DNA of 37,496 nt from a virus. The notes beneath the pieces are model-generated. The model made no database searches. It saw only the letters and a program-made list of their open reading frames with translations, and was not told where the DNA came from. This document shows, piece by piece, positions 23,314-30,765 of this stretch (position 1 is its first letter; each line of letters begins with the position of its first letter). The stretch is from positions 1 through 37,496 of the IMG/VR virus record IMGVR_UViG_3300030098_005308; one strand, 5' to 3'. The position numbers and the translations under genes are program-made.

Positions 23314-23928
23314 ATGGCTCGTAAACCCCTGTTAACCGAATCGGAAATCCGTAGCTTCATGAAGCTGGCGGAGCTTCGCCCACTCGGACAAGAAAGAATG
23401 CAGCAGTTCAGTAGGTCACCGGACATGAACGAAGAAGAAGCCGATCCAGAAGAGCTGGAAAAGTTTGCCGCTGACGACCTCGAAGACGACTCTCTAAGAG
23501 GAGACGAAGAAGCAGCTGCGGATGAGCTTGAGGCTGATGACGAGATAGGTGCAGATATCGACATGGAGCCTGCCATGGATGCTGACGGGGGTGCAGATAT
23601 GGTATCTGTTGACGACTTTATGGGAGCACTGGAAACAGCACTTGAGGATGTCTTGGGTGAGCCAGTTTCAACTGAAATGGACGTCGAAGATGATATCGAA
23701 GACGCCGAGATGGACGCTGATATTGCTGCCGATGATGAGCTTGAAGGCGAAGTCGACATGGCCCTTGACGCCGAAGAAGACGAGATTGAGGCCCCCATGA
23801 TGGAGTCGGAAGAAGACATCGTCAATGAGATTGCTCGCCGAGTAGCTAGCCGTCTTCAAAAAGAAAACAACAAGGCACAAGTGATTGACACTCTTGCTGA
23901 GCGTATCATGCGTCGCCTTACCAACTAG
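23314..23928 (+). CDS. Very acidic phage protein, possibly scaffold or virion-associated
   Basis: The 204-residue protein starts at ATG 23314 after GAAGGAG; the TTG at 23287 is rejected. Residues 1-35 are mixed (RKPLLTESEIRSFMKLAELRPLG), residues 45-165 are an extremely Asp/Glu-rich, Ala/Met-containing region, and the end (170-204) is a basic amphipathic helix pair (EIARRVASRLQ and LAERIMRRL). Acidic core plus basic C-terminal helix is a layout seen in some prohead scaffold or core proteins. I recall similar starts in marine phage proteins, without known function. It has the TAACTATTTA element upstream and is followed by a terminator-promoter module. Confidence 0.65.
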   Translation: MARKPLLTESEIRSFMKLAELRPLGQERMQQFSRSPDMNEEEADPEELEKFAADDLEDDSLRGDEEAAADELEADDEIGADIDMEPAMDADGGADMVSVDDFMGALETALEDVLGEPVSTEMDVEDDIEDAEMDADIAADDELEGEVDMALDAEEDEIEAPMMESEEDIVNEIARRVASRLQKENNKAQVIDTLAERIMRRLTN

Positions 23929-23931
23929 TTG

Positions 23932-23960
23932 TTGACATTTGGTTTACGACCCGTTATAAT
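23932..23960 (+). promoter_or_regulatory. Consensus sigma-70 promoter overlapping a terminator
   Basis: TTGACA (23932-23937), a 17-base spacer and TATAAT (23955-23960) form a perfect promoter. The left arm of the following hairpin begins at the next base (23961), so initiation near 23967 would fall inside that arm. Confidence 0.8.
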
Positions 23961-23989
23961 AACCACTGGAATCCCGGTGGTTATTTTTT
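23961..23989 (+). terminator. Intrinsic terminator between promoter and gene
   Basis: AACCACTGG (23961-23969) pairs with CCGGTGGTT (23974-23982) over 9 bp with one G-U pair and a 4-base loop, followed by A and six T (23984-23989). The T-run leads into AGGAG (23990-23994) and the ATG at 23999. Read-through RNA from the acidic gene carries the whole hairpin and should terminate. Confidence 0.75.
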
Positions 23990-23998
23990 AGGAGAAAC

Positions 23999-24403
23999 AT
24001 GGATATTTGGTGGCTGCATGCATTAACTTTTATTTTTGGATATGTGACGTGCAAAACTTTTTACTTTCTCAACACCACTCGTCTGTCATTAAAATTGCTC
24101 AAATCCAGTAGAATCATCTATTTAATAATGGCGACCCGGGCGTTAGAAAACTACGCAACGTCGGAAAGGATTATGAAAAAGCACCTCATGGAAACCGACT
24201 CTGATTTGGAGACTCAAAAATCGTTCGAACAGAAGTTCGAGCAAGAAACTCTTGTCTTCAAAGCCCAAGCGATCTCTAATCTTATCGAACAGACTCCACA
24301 AGCTTTTAAGCCCGGATTAGAGTTCGATGATTGGCCCACAGCCATGGCCCACCTGCAAAAGCACAAGGAAGAGGCTCTTAGATTCTGGAGGTTTATACAG
24401 TGA
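23999..24403 (+). CDS. Membrane-anchored protein of unknown function
   Basis: The 134-residue protein has an N-terminal hydrophobic segment (WWLHALTFIFGYVTCKTFYFL, about residues 4-24), then a second moderately hydrophobic stretch near 35-45, and a charged helical body rich in Glu, Lys and Gln ending HKEEALRFWRFIQ. It is probably anchored in the inner membrane with the body in the cytoplasm. I do not recognise it. It is the first gene after the promoter-terminator module and its stop overlaps the ClpP-like gene by 4 bases, so the two may be functionally linked, for example as a membrane adaptor for the protease; this is speculation. Confidence 0.62.
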   Translation: MDIWWLHALTFIFGYVTCKTFYFLNTTRLSLKLLKSSRIIYLIMATRALENYATSERIMKKHLMETDSDLETQKSFEQKFEQETLVFKAQAISNLIEQTPQAFKPGLEFDDWPTAMAHLQKHKEEALRFWRFIQ

Positions 24404-25065
24404 TAGATAAAATTTTAGATATGGTGCGACCCAAAGAGGATGAAGGACAAAAGGCAGACAAGCGCCGAGAAGAGGATATGCAGGCGCTGGAGCAAGAACT
24501 AGCTCAGATATTGATGTCCGAGCAACGACCACCGGAGCCAGACCTCCGTAGTATTGGTTTGTTTTCGGATGTTTCCGAAGAGAAGACCGCGGAACTTATA
24601 CACGCTATGCTCTACTTGGATGAACTTAACAAGCTGACTCCCGACGAGGAACACCCCATCACCTTTTACTTGTCCACATATGGCGGCTCTGCTGATGACA
24701 TGTTTGGAATGTACGACATAATGAGAGTGGTGCGCGAGACAACCGAGATACACACAGTAGGTATTGGAAAGGTGATGTCCGCCGGCGTTATTTTATTAGC
24801 AGCCGGAACGAAAGGAAAGCGCAAGATAGGGAAAAACTGTCGCGTTATGATTCATTCAGTGATCGCAGGTAACCATGGCCCTCTGCATAATCTCATTAAT
24901 GAGATGGAAGCCGTAGAGCAGATTCAACAGATGTACAGCGATTGTTTGATAGCGGAGACAGATCTGACCAAAAAACAACTCAAGAAGTTACTAGAACGAA
25001 AGGTGAATGTCTACTTATCCGCAGAGGAAGCGGTCGAGTATGGCATCGCAGATATTATAATTTAG
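24400..25065 (+). CDS. ClpP-like serine protease with a catalytic Asp-to-Asn change
   Basis: The 221-residue protein has the ClpP fold signature: FYLSTYGGSADDMFGMYD (89-106), the nucleophile S127 in KVMSAGVILLAAG, and H152 in RVMIHS, 25 residues later as in E. coli ClpP. The third triad residue, Asp in the ERDRFLSAPEA block, aligns with N203 in KVNVYLSAEEA. An acidic and basic N-terminal extension of about 45 residues precedes the fold. Asn in this place is known in Listeria ClpP1, so activity is possible but may need a partner subunit. It starts at GTG 24400. Phage ClpP-like proteins can act as prohead proteases or tap the host Clp ATPases; no ClpX or ClpA is in the window. Confidence 0.8.
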   Translation: MIDKILDMVRPKEDEGQKADKRREEDMQALEQELAQILMSEQRPPEPDLRSIGLFSDVSEEKTAELIHAMLYLDELNKLTPDEEHPITFYLSTYGGSADDMFGMYDIMRVVRETTEIHTVGIGKVMSAGVILLAAGTKGKRKIGKNCRVMIHSVIAGNHGPLHNLINEMEAVEQIQQMYSDCLIAETDLTKKQLKKLLERKVNVYLSAEEAVEYGIADIII

Positions 25066-25075
25066 AGGAAATACA

Positions 25076-26617
25076 ATGTCAGATTTTATGAAGGATATGT
25101 TTATTGAGGTGAGAGAAGAAGAAACTAAAAGCCAAGTGGATTTGCTTACAGAGATGATCGAGGACATTGTCAATGTCCAACTACCCAAGCTCTCCTCTTT
25201 GACAGAGGCCGAGCGCTTCAGCATGTCCATCCCTATTCCTAAGCTGACCCCCAACGAATCGTGGGGCGATCCCAACAGTCAATCACGCAAGGACATCGAA
25301 AGAATATTCGCCTCAATCACTCGACAGCCCAGTGTTCAGGCTCGCATCCAGCATGTTAATAGTTTCGTCGATCCGGCCCAAGCGCGCCGAAAAGGTACAG
25401 GCATGAGATTTAATGCAATTTTGAACATGATGATGATCATTGAGTCATTGCAGGCCTGTTTGAATGATTATAGCGAATCATCTGCCGGTTTTGTTTTCGA
25501 GGGTTTCATGGCTGCGGTAACGGGTGGAAAACAGATCGCTGGCCGGATTGGGGGCACGCTCCCCATTGAGGACTTCGTAACGGGTGATGACGAGCCCGTG
25601 AGTCTCAAGCTTTTAAGTCCAAAGACTCCAATCCACGGAAGTTTTACTAACCTTGTAGACTATCTATTCATCCGAGGGGGCTCAGGCGAGCCGGCCATCA
25701 AGTACCTTATCGGTCGAAAAAACTCCGAAGGCGACGATGTGTCGCAGCTTTTATTGCTCGACTTCATAATCAGTCGCGCAAACTTCGTTGAAATTATGAC
25801 GGCAACAGGTAACGGAGATCTGCTAGGACCGGCGGCACCTTTGTTGGAAGAACATATCTCGCAGTGGCAAGACTCCCCAGAATGGAGACTTGAGATGCTG
25901 GAAATCTTAAAGCAAACACCCGGCTACGATACTACGCGCGGTATGTTTTACAAAAACTTGGATGCCGAGGGAGCATTTAACGATGCCGGCAGTGCTCCTT
26001 CTGATCCGGAACTCAAGAGGCAGGATTATGCGAAGGAAATGGGTAGAACTATTGCCATAGCCGCGCAACGGCAGGGATTTGAAGATGCTCAAGGTGGGGA
26101 AGAGGCGAACTTCGAAGGTTGGATGGCTACCCAGAACCTTGAAGAGCCTGACAAGAGGATGGTAAACAGTCTGAAAAAAGCCTACAATACCGGATACGAA
26201 AGAGGGACTACTCAACAAGTTGCAGAATCTTATTTTGGGGAGTTTCATGAGCGAGAAAAAATAATGATGCGCGAGGAACTCAACGAAGCCAAAGGTGGTT
26301 CGGTAGGGAAACAATGGTCTATCAGTGCTGCTGGGACACAAAAAATAGCCAACATCGCTGGTGTTGAGGTGTATGGTGAACTCAATATGTCAAACAAAAA
26401 CATTAAAGAATGTGCTCAAATCTACATTGAAAAAATGGGAGAAGAGATGATGTCTCTGCTTGAAACCACCAAGTCGTTTACAGAAAATGTAGGAAAATAC
26501 TTTAGTGCAGATCGCCGCTCCACTGCGATGAACGCAAACAAAAAAGCACAACAAGAGGGTGAGCAGGTTGTTGATCTGCTAGCCAAATCTGCAGAACCCG
26601 CAACAGAAGAAATTTAG
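25076..26617 (+). CDS. Large conserved protein of unknown function, possible nuclease-like core
   Basis: The 513-residue protein follows the ClpP gene by 10 bases with AGAGGAAAT before its ATG. The middle part (140-205) has FVFEGFMAAVTGG, LPIEDFV and PVSLKLLS, then TPIHGSFTNLVDYLF. An acidic residue in a helix, an Asp before a strand and x-x-K in the next strand is a layout seen in PD-(D/E)xK nucleases, but the expected acidic residue before the Lys is Ser or Val, so this is weak. The C-terminal 200 residues are helical and charged with Met- and Glu-rich stretches. It could equally be a structural protein processed by the neighbouring protease. Confidence 0.6.
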   Translation: MSDFMKDMFIEVREEETKSQVDLLTEMIEDIVNVQLPKLSSLTEAERFSMSIPIPKLTPNESWGDPNSQSRKDIERIFASITRQPSVQARIQHVNSFVDPAQARRKGTGMRFNAILNMMMIIESLQACLNDYSESSAGFVFEGFMAAVTGGKQIAGRIGGTLPIEDFVTGDDEPVSLKLLSPKTPIHGSFTNLVDYLFIRGGSGEPAIKYLIGRKNSEGDDVSQLLLLDFIISRANFVEIMTATGNGDLLGPAAPLLEEHISQWQDSPEWRLEMLEILKQTPGYDTTRGMFYKNLDAEGAFNDAGSAPSDPELKRQDYAKEMGRTIAIAAQRQGFEDAQGGEEANFEGWMATQNLEEPDKRMVNSLKKAYNTGYERGTTQQVAESYFGEFHEREKIMMREELNEAKGGSVGKQWSISAAGTQKIANIAGVEVYGELNMSNKNIKECAQIYIEKMGEEMMSLLETTKSFTENVGKYFSADRRSTAMNANKKAQQEGEQVVDLLAKSAEPATEEI

Positions 26618-26628
26618 TCAAATAACAT

Positions 26629-26657
26629 TTGACATTTCCTCAATAAGTGATTATAAT
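26629..26657 (+). promoter_or_regulatory. Consensus sigma-70 promoter of the GroEL gene
   Basis: TTGACA (26629-26634), a 17-base spacer and TATAAT (26652-26657) form a perfect promoter, with an AGAGG site before the ATG at 26684. No CIRCE-type inverted repeat is visible, so heat-shock HrcA control is not indicated. Confidence 0.82.
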
Positions 26658-26683
26658 AAAGATAACTTAACCTAGAGGTATTA

Positions 26684-28264
26684 ATGGGTCGAAAATATGA
26701 TGATAATCACACGCTTCAGCAAAAGATTTTGCGCGGAGCAGACATTTTAGCCGACAACGTGGCATCCACTTTAGGGCCGCGAGGCCGCAATGTTTTGCTG
26801 AAGGAGAAAGGCAAAGCGCCCTTTATCACCAAAGATGGGGTGACGGTTGCTCATTTTGTTTCTCTCGAAGATCCCTTTGAGAATGCGGGTGCACAAATAA
26901 TCAAGCAGGCAGCCATTGAAACAAACAATACGGCGGGCGATGGCACAACTACTTCGACGGTGCTAGCCCGAGCCATCCTTAAAGGCTCTCAGCGTCACAT
27001 CGCGAGTGGCATCGCCCCCACAGAATTGCAACGTGGTATTAATTCTACCGTTAGAGAAATCGCAAAAAATCTAGAGTCAATGGCTATCCCGATTGCGGAT
27101 ATTGAGGATGTGAAACACATCGCTACCATTTCTGCAAATAACGATTCCTCAATTGGGGATATTATTAGCATGGCCTACGATAGAGTGGGTCAAGATGGCT
27201 CCATTACTATTGAAGAGTCGAGGTCCACCGAGACTTCTCTAGATGTGACTGAGGGGTTTAAGATTGCATCTGGTTTCTGTGCTGGAGCTTTTATTACTGA
27301 TGAACGTCGAGCAGTCATGCATCATGACGAGCCATTGGTTCTTGTTACCGACTACAAGATAAGTAATGTTGAGCATATCCTTCCTGTCTTGGAGATGGTG
27401 GCGCGAGAAGGAAAGCCCCTTGTTATTGTCGCCGATGAGATCGAAGGACAAGCATTGGCAGCCCTGATTATGAATGCCATGCGAGGGACTTTAAAAGTAG
27501 CAGCCATCAAGGCTCCTTATTACGGTGAAGAGAGGAGAAATACCATGGAGGACCTTGCTGTGTCGTTGGGGGCCACATTCATTTCGCGCGACTCTGGCCG
27601 CAAGTTGGCAGATGTATCTATGGTTGACTTTGGAACGTCAAAGTTTGTTGAAAGCACCAAAGGACAGACCATCTTTGTGGGGGGTAATGCTAACCTTGAG
27701 GATATAGAGAAGAGGCTTGATCTCCTTAAGTCAGAAATCGAAGCCACATCGGACCTTGAAGCCTGCAATAGCATTCAGCAACGAATCGTTCGCCTTGCGT
27801 CTGGAGTGGCCGTTATCCGTGTGGGGGGAGCAACTGAGGTGGAGATGATAGAAAAGAAGCATCGCATCGAAGATGCACTGGAGGCAGTTCGAGCCGCCCA
27901 AGAGAGTGGCATTGTTGCGGGCGGCGGGTCGACCCTGCTGCGAGCATGCCAGTCTTTGTGTGTTACTACTACCGACATCCATGATCATGGCGCAGGAGCC
28001 GCTGTGGTGAAAGAGGCGTGCTATGAGCCCATCCGCCAGATGGCCTTAAACGCTGGCGCCTCACCCGATCTCATTATTCAAGAAGTCTTAGAGGCAGAAG
28101 ATGGCTACGGGTGGAATTTTAGAGAAAACAGGTTGACAAACTTGGTGGAAAATGGTATTGTAGATCCTGTAAAAGTCACCCTATCGGCTCTTAAAAATGC
28201 CGCCAGTTGTGCTGGGACTCTAATTACTACTAACTTTGGCATTATCCAAACGGAGGACAAATGA
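26684..28264 (+). CDS. groL: GroEL-type chaperonin (Cpn60)
   Basis: The 526-residue protein is a full-length group I chaperonin that would form the folding ring with a GroES-type cap. ATP-site motifs are present: TLGPRGRNV (29-37), the catalytic D51 in TKDGVTVA, AGDGTTT (84-90), the E-D-A-L block with the D398-equivalent Asp, and GIVAGGG. The apical domain carries the usual hydrophobic helices. The C-terminus ends TEDK without the Gly-Gly-Met repeats of many GroELs. It has its own strong promoter (26629-26657) and is separated by 16 kb from the GroES-like gene at 10439. Phage GroELs are known but rare; here it probably folds capsid or tail proteins. Confidence 0.93.
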   Translation: MGRKYDDNHTLQQKILRGADILADNVASTLGPRGRNVLLKEKGKAPFITKDGVTVAHFVSLEDPFENAGAQIIKQAAIETNNTAGDGTTTSTVLARAILKGSQRHIASGIAPTELQRGINSTVREIAKNLESMAIPIADIEDVKHIATISANNDSSIGDIISMAYDRVGQDGSITIEESRSTETSLDVTEGFKIASGFCAGAFITDERRAVMHHDEPLVLVTDYKISNVEHILPVLEMVAREGKPLVIVADEIEGQALAALIMNAMRGTLKVAAIKAPYYGEERRNTMEDLAVSLGATFISRDSGRKLADVSMVDFGTSKFVESTKGQTIFVGGNANLEDIEKRLDLLKSEIEATSDLEACNSIQQRIVRLASGVAVIRVGGATEVEMIEKKHRIEDALEAVRAAQESGIVAGGGSTLLRACQSLCVTTTDIHDHGAGAAVVKEACYEPIRQMALNAGASPDLIIQEVLEAEDGYGWNFRENRLTNLVENGIVDPVKVTLSALKNAASCAGTLITTNFGIIQTEDK

Positions 28265-28479
28265 TGCAAGAAGGAGATTTAGTCCACATCCCACAGGGAA
28301 CGGAACTGTGGTGTGAGACCGGGAAAGGAATGAGAATGCGATTTGCTGACAAGCCCTTGGCGGGTGTTTATTTGAGCACACGTAGCCACCATGTTTATCG
28401 TGTCTACGCTGCCAACGCAGAGTGGAATGTTAAGAGAAGGGATGTATACCCCATTGGAGGCGAGCATGCCGCTAGTTAA
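28261..28479 (+). CDS. Small protein of unknown function downstream of GroEL
   Basis: The 72-residue frame begins at ATG 28261, overlapping the GroEL stop (ATGATG; the second ATG at 28264 is also possible). The sequence GDLVHIPQGTELWC then GVYLSTRSHHVYRVYAANAEWNVKRRDVYPI looks like a small beta-barrel, perhaps SH3-like. I do not recognise the family. It overlaps the next gene by 14 bases and is probably co-transcribed with GroEL. Confidence 0.65.
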   Translation: MMQEGDLVHIPQGTELWCETGKGMRMRFADKPLAGVYLSTRSHHVYRVYAANAEWNVKRRDVYPIGGEHAAS

Positions 28480-28759
28480 ACTAACCGAGATATGTCAAAA
28501 CACCACATTGACGACCCAGCAAGAGTATACTCTTAGGGAGGTCTTTGTTAACCCGGAGCATGTTGTTATGATCAGGGAAGAGTCCCGAATGAGACAACTA
28601 AACGAACAGGGAAAACTAGCCAAGGACCTAGACGTAGCTCACAGATTTACAAAACTTACCATCAACCGAGGCCACACGGGCACCGAGATTGTGGTTGTGG
28701 GCGCCCCCCACATTATAGAGGGCACACTTAATCAAACCAAAACTTTACTAAGAGGATAA
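28466..28759 (+). CDS. Small beta-rich protein of unknown function
   Basis: The 97-residue product starts at ATG 28466 behind GGAGG; an earlier in-frame ATG at 28391 would lie inside the previous gene. FVNPEHVVMIREE then a TKLTINRG-x-x-TEIVVVGAP block resembles the short FlbD-like fold (VNPDHI then a strand with a gain of VVKES), and similar small proteins occur in other phages. Function unknown. One base separates it from the next ATG region. Confidence 0.62.
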   Translation: MPLVKLTEICQNTTLTTQQEYTLREVFVNPEHVVMIREESRMRQLNEQGKLAKDLDVAHRFTKLTINRGHTGTEIVVVGAPHIIEGTLNQTKTLLRG

Positions 28760-28760
28760 A

Positions 28761-29336
28761 ATGAGTAACCAAGACAACCCCAGAGTAAACATTCAGTTTT
28801 CTCTAGACCTAGATGAGCTGCCGTCAGAAGTCTCCCGGCTGCTGGCACGCTCGCAGACCTGTATCACCGCGGCGACGCAAATATTCACACACTTACAAAA
28901 TTCTACAGAAATGTTGACATCAGAGACATGGGAACAAGTAGAAGAGTTGCGCATGAGATTATCCAAAGCGGATCTAATTCTTGATGATGTTCACAAAATT
29001 GTTGGAGGATATCTTCAAATGCAGACGGAACAATACTCTACGTCGCCGAATTCCCCGACTGCAGACCCACAACCTCAAGCGCCCGCAAGTGCTCAAGAGT
29101 TGCAGTCCCAACACCCCGACCGCACTCGCCGCGGCACCTCTCGAAATCAGCAAGTGATGGAAGCTCAAAACAATCTCGCTGCCCTCATGAAACAAATGCA
29201 GCAGGCTCAAGCCAATCCCTCATCGGCCATGACCGCGGAAGAAGAGGCAGCAAGCGAGATCATGAAAAAAAGAATGCAGCGTGTTATGGGAGAAATGAAT
29301 GAAGAGCCCCCTGAGTCTACAGAACCGTCAGTTTAA
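28761..29336 (+). CDS. Helical, Gln/Glu-rich phage protein
   Basis: The 191-residue protein starts at ATG 28761 after AGAGGATAAA. The first 85 residues are helical (LPSEVSRLLARSQTCI then EEMWEQVEELRMRLSK-type heptads), residues 92-120 are a Pro, Gln and Ser linker, and the end is an amphipathic Met/Glu-rich helix (QQVMEAQNNLAALMKQMQQAQ). It looks like an assembly or scaffold-type protein but I cannot name it. The last 38 bases overlap the next gene. Confidence 0.62.
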   Translation: MSNQDNPRVNIQFSLDLDELPSEVSRLLARSQTCITAATQIFTHLQNSTEMLTSETWEQVEELRMRLSKADLILDDVHKIVGGYLQMQTEQYSTSPNSPTADPQPQAPASAQELQSQHPDRTRRGTSRNQQVMEAQNNLAALMKQMQQAQANPSSAMTAEEEAASEIMKKRMQRVMGEMNEEPPESTEPSV

Positions 29337-30069
29337 GGCTGCTAGAGCCCTTCGTAGTCTCATTCCTGCCGAATCTGTGGTCCATTGTTATGTGACTTAT
29401 GACGGGGAGCTGGAAATTGACTTAGCTAAGGCCGGCCGCTATGTTGTTGGTCACACAAACTGTTACACAATATTTGAGTTCTGGACATGTATTTCTCATC
29501 ACCCCCAGCAAGTCATGACGGCGGCGATGCACTTTGACAATATTGAAGATAAAAATATATTTTACCTCTTACAAGAGACTTTGCCTAATTATGATGATCC
29601 TTTTGTGAGATCGGCGATCTTTTTCCTTTTGTGCAAGTTTTCTTCGGTTGGCCAAGCATCGCGAGGATCGTTCCAGAGAGATAGTTATAATCCACGCGCC
29701 ATCCCGAACATGGCTAGAGTGCCTTCTCAATCTATGGTAGTGAAATACGATGCCAATGATAATTTCTTAGACGGCATAGGGAACAACACCCTCAAATGTG
29801 ACTACGTGGTTATCCCGGCCGGCCATTTTCAATATGATTACCTAAAAGGGGCCGAACAAGAGAAGGCTCAATATGATGAAACGCCCATTAATCATGAAGC
29901 GTTGAGAGAATATTTAAAGACGGCGATAAACAAAAGTTTACTCGTATATCATTTTACTCCCAAAATCCTCAAGTTCTATGAGGGGCATACTTTTTATTTG
30001 GTGGATAAGTGGGGCAAAATCACCAACAACAAGGACAACGCAGTGGAGGTGCTCGTTGCAAATTTCTGA
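29299..30069 (+). CDS. Putative Dam-like (D12 class) protein lacking the catalytic motif
   Basis: The 256-residue protein starts at ATG 29299, 38 bases before the end of the previous gene. Residues 52-63 (HTNCYTIFEFWT) and 104-138 (RSAIFFLLCKFSSVGQASRG) resemble the helical target-recognition part of D12 methyltransferases such as the enzyme at 2034 (TLYFLMKTGFNG). At the place where DPPY should follow a hydrophobic strand there is CDYVVIPAGHFQYD (167-180), so the Asp-Pro-Pro-Tyr is missing, and I see no FxGxG AdoMet site at the N-terminus. It could be a dead methyltransferase used for DNA binding, or an unrelated protein. The resemblance is by eye only. Confidence 0.5.
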   Translation: MKSPLSLQNRQFKAARALRSLIPAESVVHCYVTYDGELEIDLAKAGRYVVGHTNCYTIFEFWTCISHHPQQVMTAAMHFDNIEDKNIFYLLQETLPNYDDPFVRSAIFFLLCKFSSVGQASRGSFQRDSYNPRAIPNMARVPSQSMVVKYDANDNFLDGIGNNTLKCDYVVIPAGHFQYDYLKGAEQEKAQYDETPINHEALREYLKTAINKSLLVYHFTPKILKFYEGHTFYLVDKWGKITNNKDNAVEVLVANF

Positions 30070-30406
30070 GATCGTGCGGTCATGTTCCCTATTCGCCTTA
30101 GCTCAAACGCTTGTCTGGTTTCAGCTTTACTCTCACTACATTTGGGAGTGGTGGCAGAATAGACCCCTTCTGTGTGCGCTGGTGTTTGGGGTTCCGGCTA
30201 GCATTTGTTTTTGGTATGGCACCCGCATCGCCGTGGACGCGAGTAATGAAGCGTGGACATCTCGAATGTTAGGGTTTGGGATGTCGTATGTCACCTTCCC
30301 TGTGCTCACGTGGTGGTTACTGGGAGAAAGCATGTTTACAACTAAAACGATGATATGTGTATTTTTGTCGTTTATGATTGTGGCAGTACAATTATTTTGG
30401 AGATAA
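30056..30406 (+). CDS. Small membrane protein with four hydrophobic segments
   Basis: The 116-residue product starts at TTG 30056, which has a GGAGG site 6 bases upstream and fits better than the ATG at 29978 inside the previous gene. Four hydrophobic segments (about residues 8-26, 38-55, 73-92 and 97-115) and a short G-E-x-x-x-T-x-K-T stretch resemble half of a DMT-type transporter or a DUF486-like protein. The substrate is unknown. Its stop is 1 base before the cupin gene start. Confidence 0.65.
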   Translation: MQISEIVRSCSLFALAQTLVWFQLYSHYIWEWWQNRPLLCALVFGVPASICFWYGTRIAVDASNEAWTSRMLGFGMSYVTFPVLTWWLLGESMFTTKTMICVFLSFMIVAVQLFWR

Positions 30407-30407
30407 A

Positions 30408-30737
30408 ATGAGAAGAGTTGAAAAACCGTGGGGACACGAAATTATCTGGGCAGAGACAAAGGATTACGTTGGCAAAGTTTTGCACATCAATGCCGGCCAT
30501 CGTTTGTCGAAGCAGTATCACGAGACAAAAGAGGAAACCGTCTACGTTATCAAAGGCATTTTGTACAACTATGACGAGAACGACAACATTCAGAAGTTTG
30601 CCCCCGGTGAGGCGTTCCACGTGGTACCACACCAAGTTCATCGCTTTGGGGCGAATGAAACCGCAGTTGAGATTGTAGAGGTTAGCACACCTCATTTAAA
30701 CGACGTTGTAAGATTGGAAGATGATTATAAAAGATAG
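30408..30737 (+). CDS. Cupin-domain protein, sugar-phosphate isomerase-like
   Basis: The 109-residue protein is a single cupin barrel. The first motif is GHRLSKQYH-x-x-x-E (30-42) followed by the family Gly at 50, with H31, H38 and E42 as metal ligands; the second is FAPGEAFHVVPHQVHRF (64-80) with H75 and H78. The start RRVEKPWGHEIIWA is that of type II mannose-6-phosphate isomerase cupins and related sugar-nucleotide enzymes. It could isomerise a sugar phosphate for glycan or nucleotide-sugar modification, but the reaction cannot be proven. The ATG at 30408 follows TGGAGAT and is preferred over 30378. Confidence 0.75.
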   Translation: MRRVEKPWGHEIIWAETKDYVGKVLHINAGHRLSKQYHETKEETVYVIKGILYNYDENDNIQKFAPGEAFHVVPHQVHRFGANETAVEIVEVSTPHLNDVVRLEDDYKR

Positions 30738-30747
30738 TAACTATTTA
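30738..30747 (+). promoter_or_regulatory. TAACTATTTA motif before the 1149-residue gene
   Basis: The second exact copy of TAACTATTTA starts at the base after the cupin stop and ends 18 bases before the next ATG. No sigma-70-type promoter is found in this gap. Confidence 0.35.
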
Positions 30748-30765
30748 CTCTGTTGGAGAAAATAA

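Noticed and set aside
23292-23825. Long minus-strand open frame, Ser-rich
   Set aside because: It is the complement of Asp/Glu/Ala codons of the acidic protein gene, with extreme Ser bias and no ribosome site; the + strand gene explains it.
26629-26684. CIRCE element or sigma-32 heat-shock promoter before GroEL
   Set aside because: The gap has a clear sigma-70 promoter, and no TTAGCACTC-type inverted repeat is present.
28133-28161. TTGACA, 17-base spacer, TATTGT near the end of the GroEL gene
   Set aside because: The bases encode conserved residues of GroEL and the -10 box is poor; the next gene is already coupled to GroEL by overlap.
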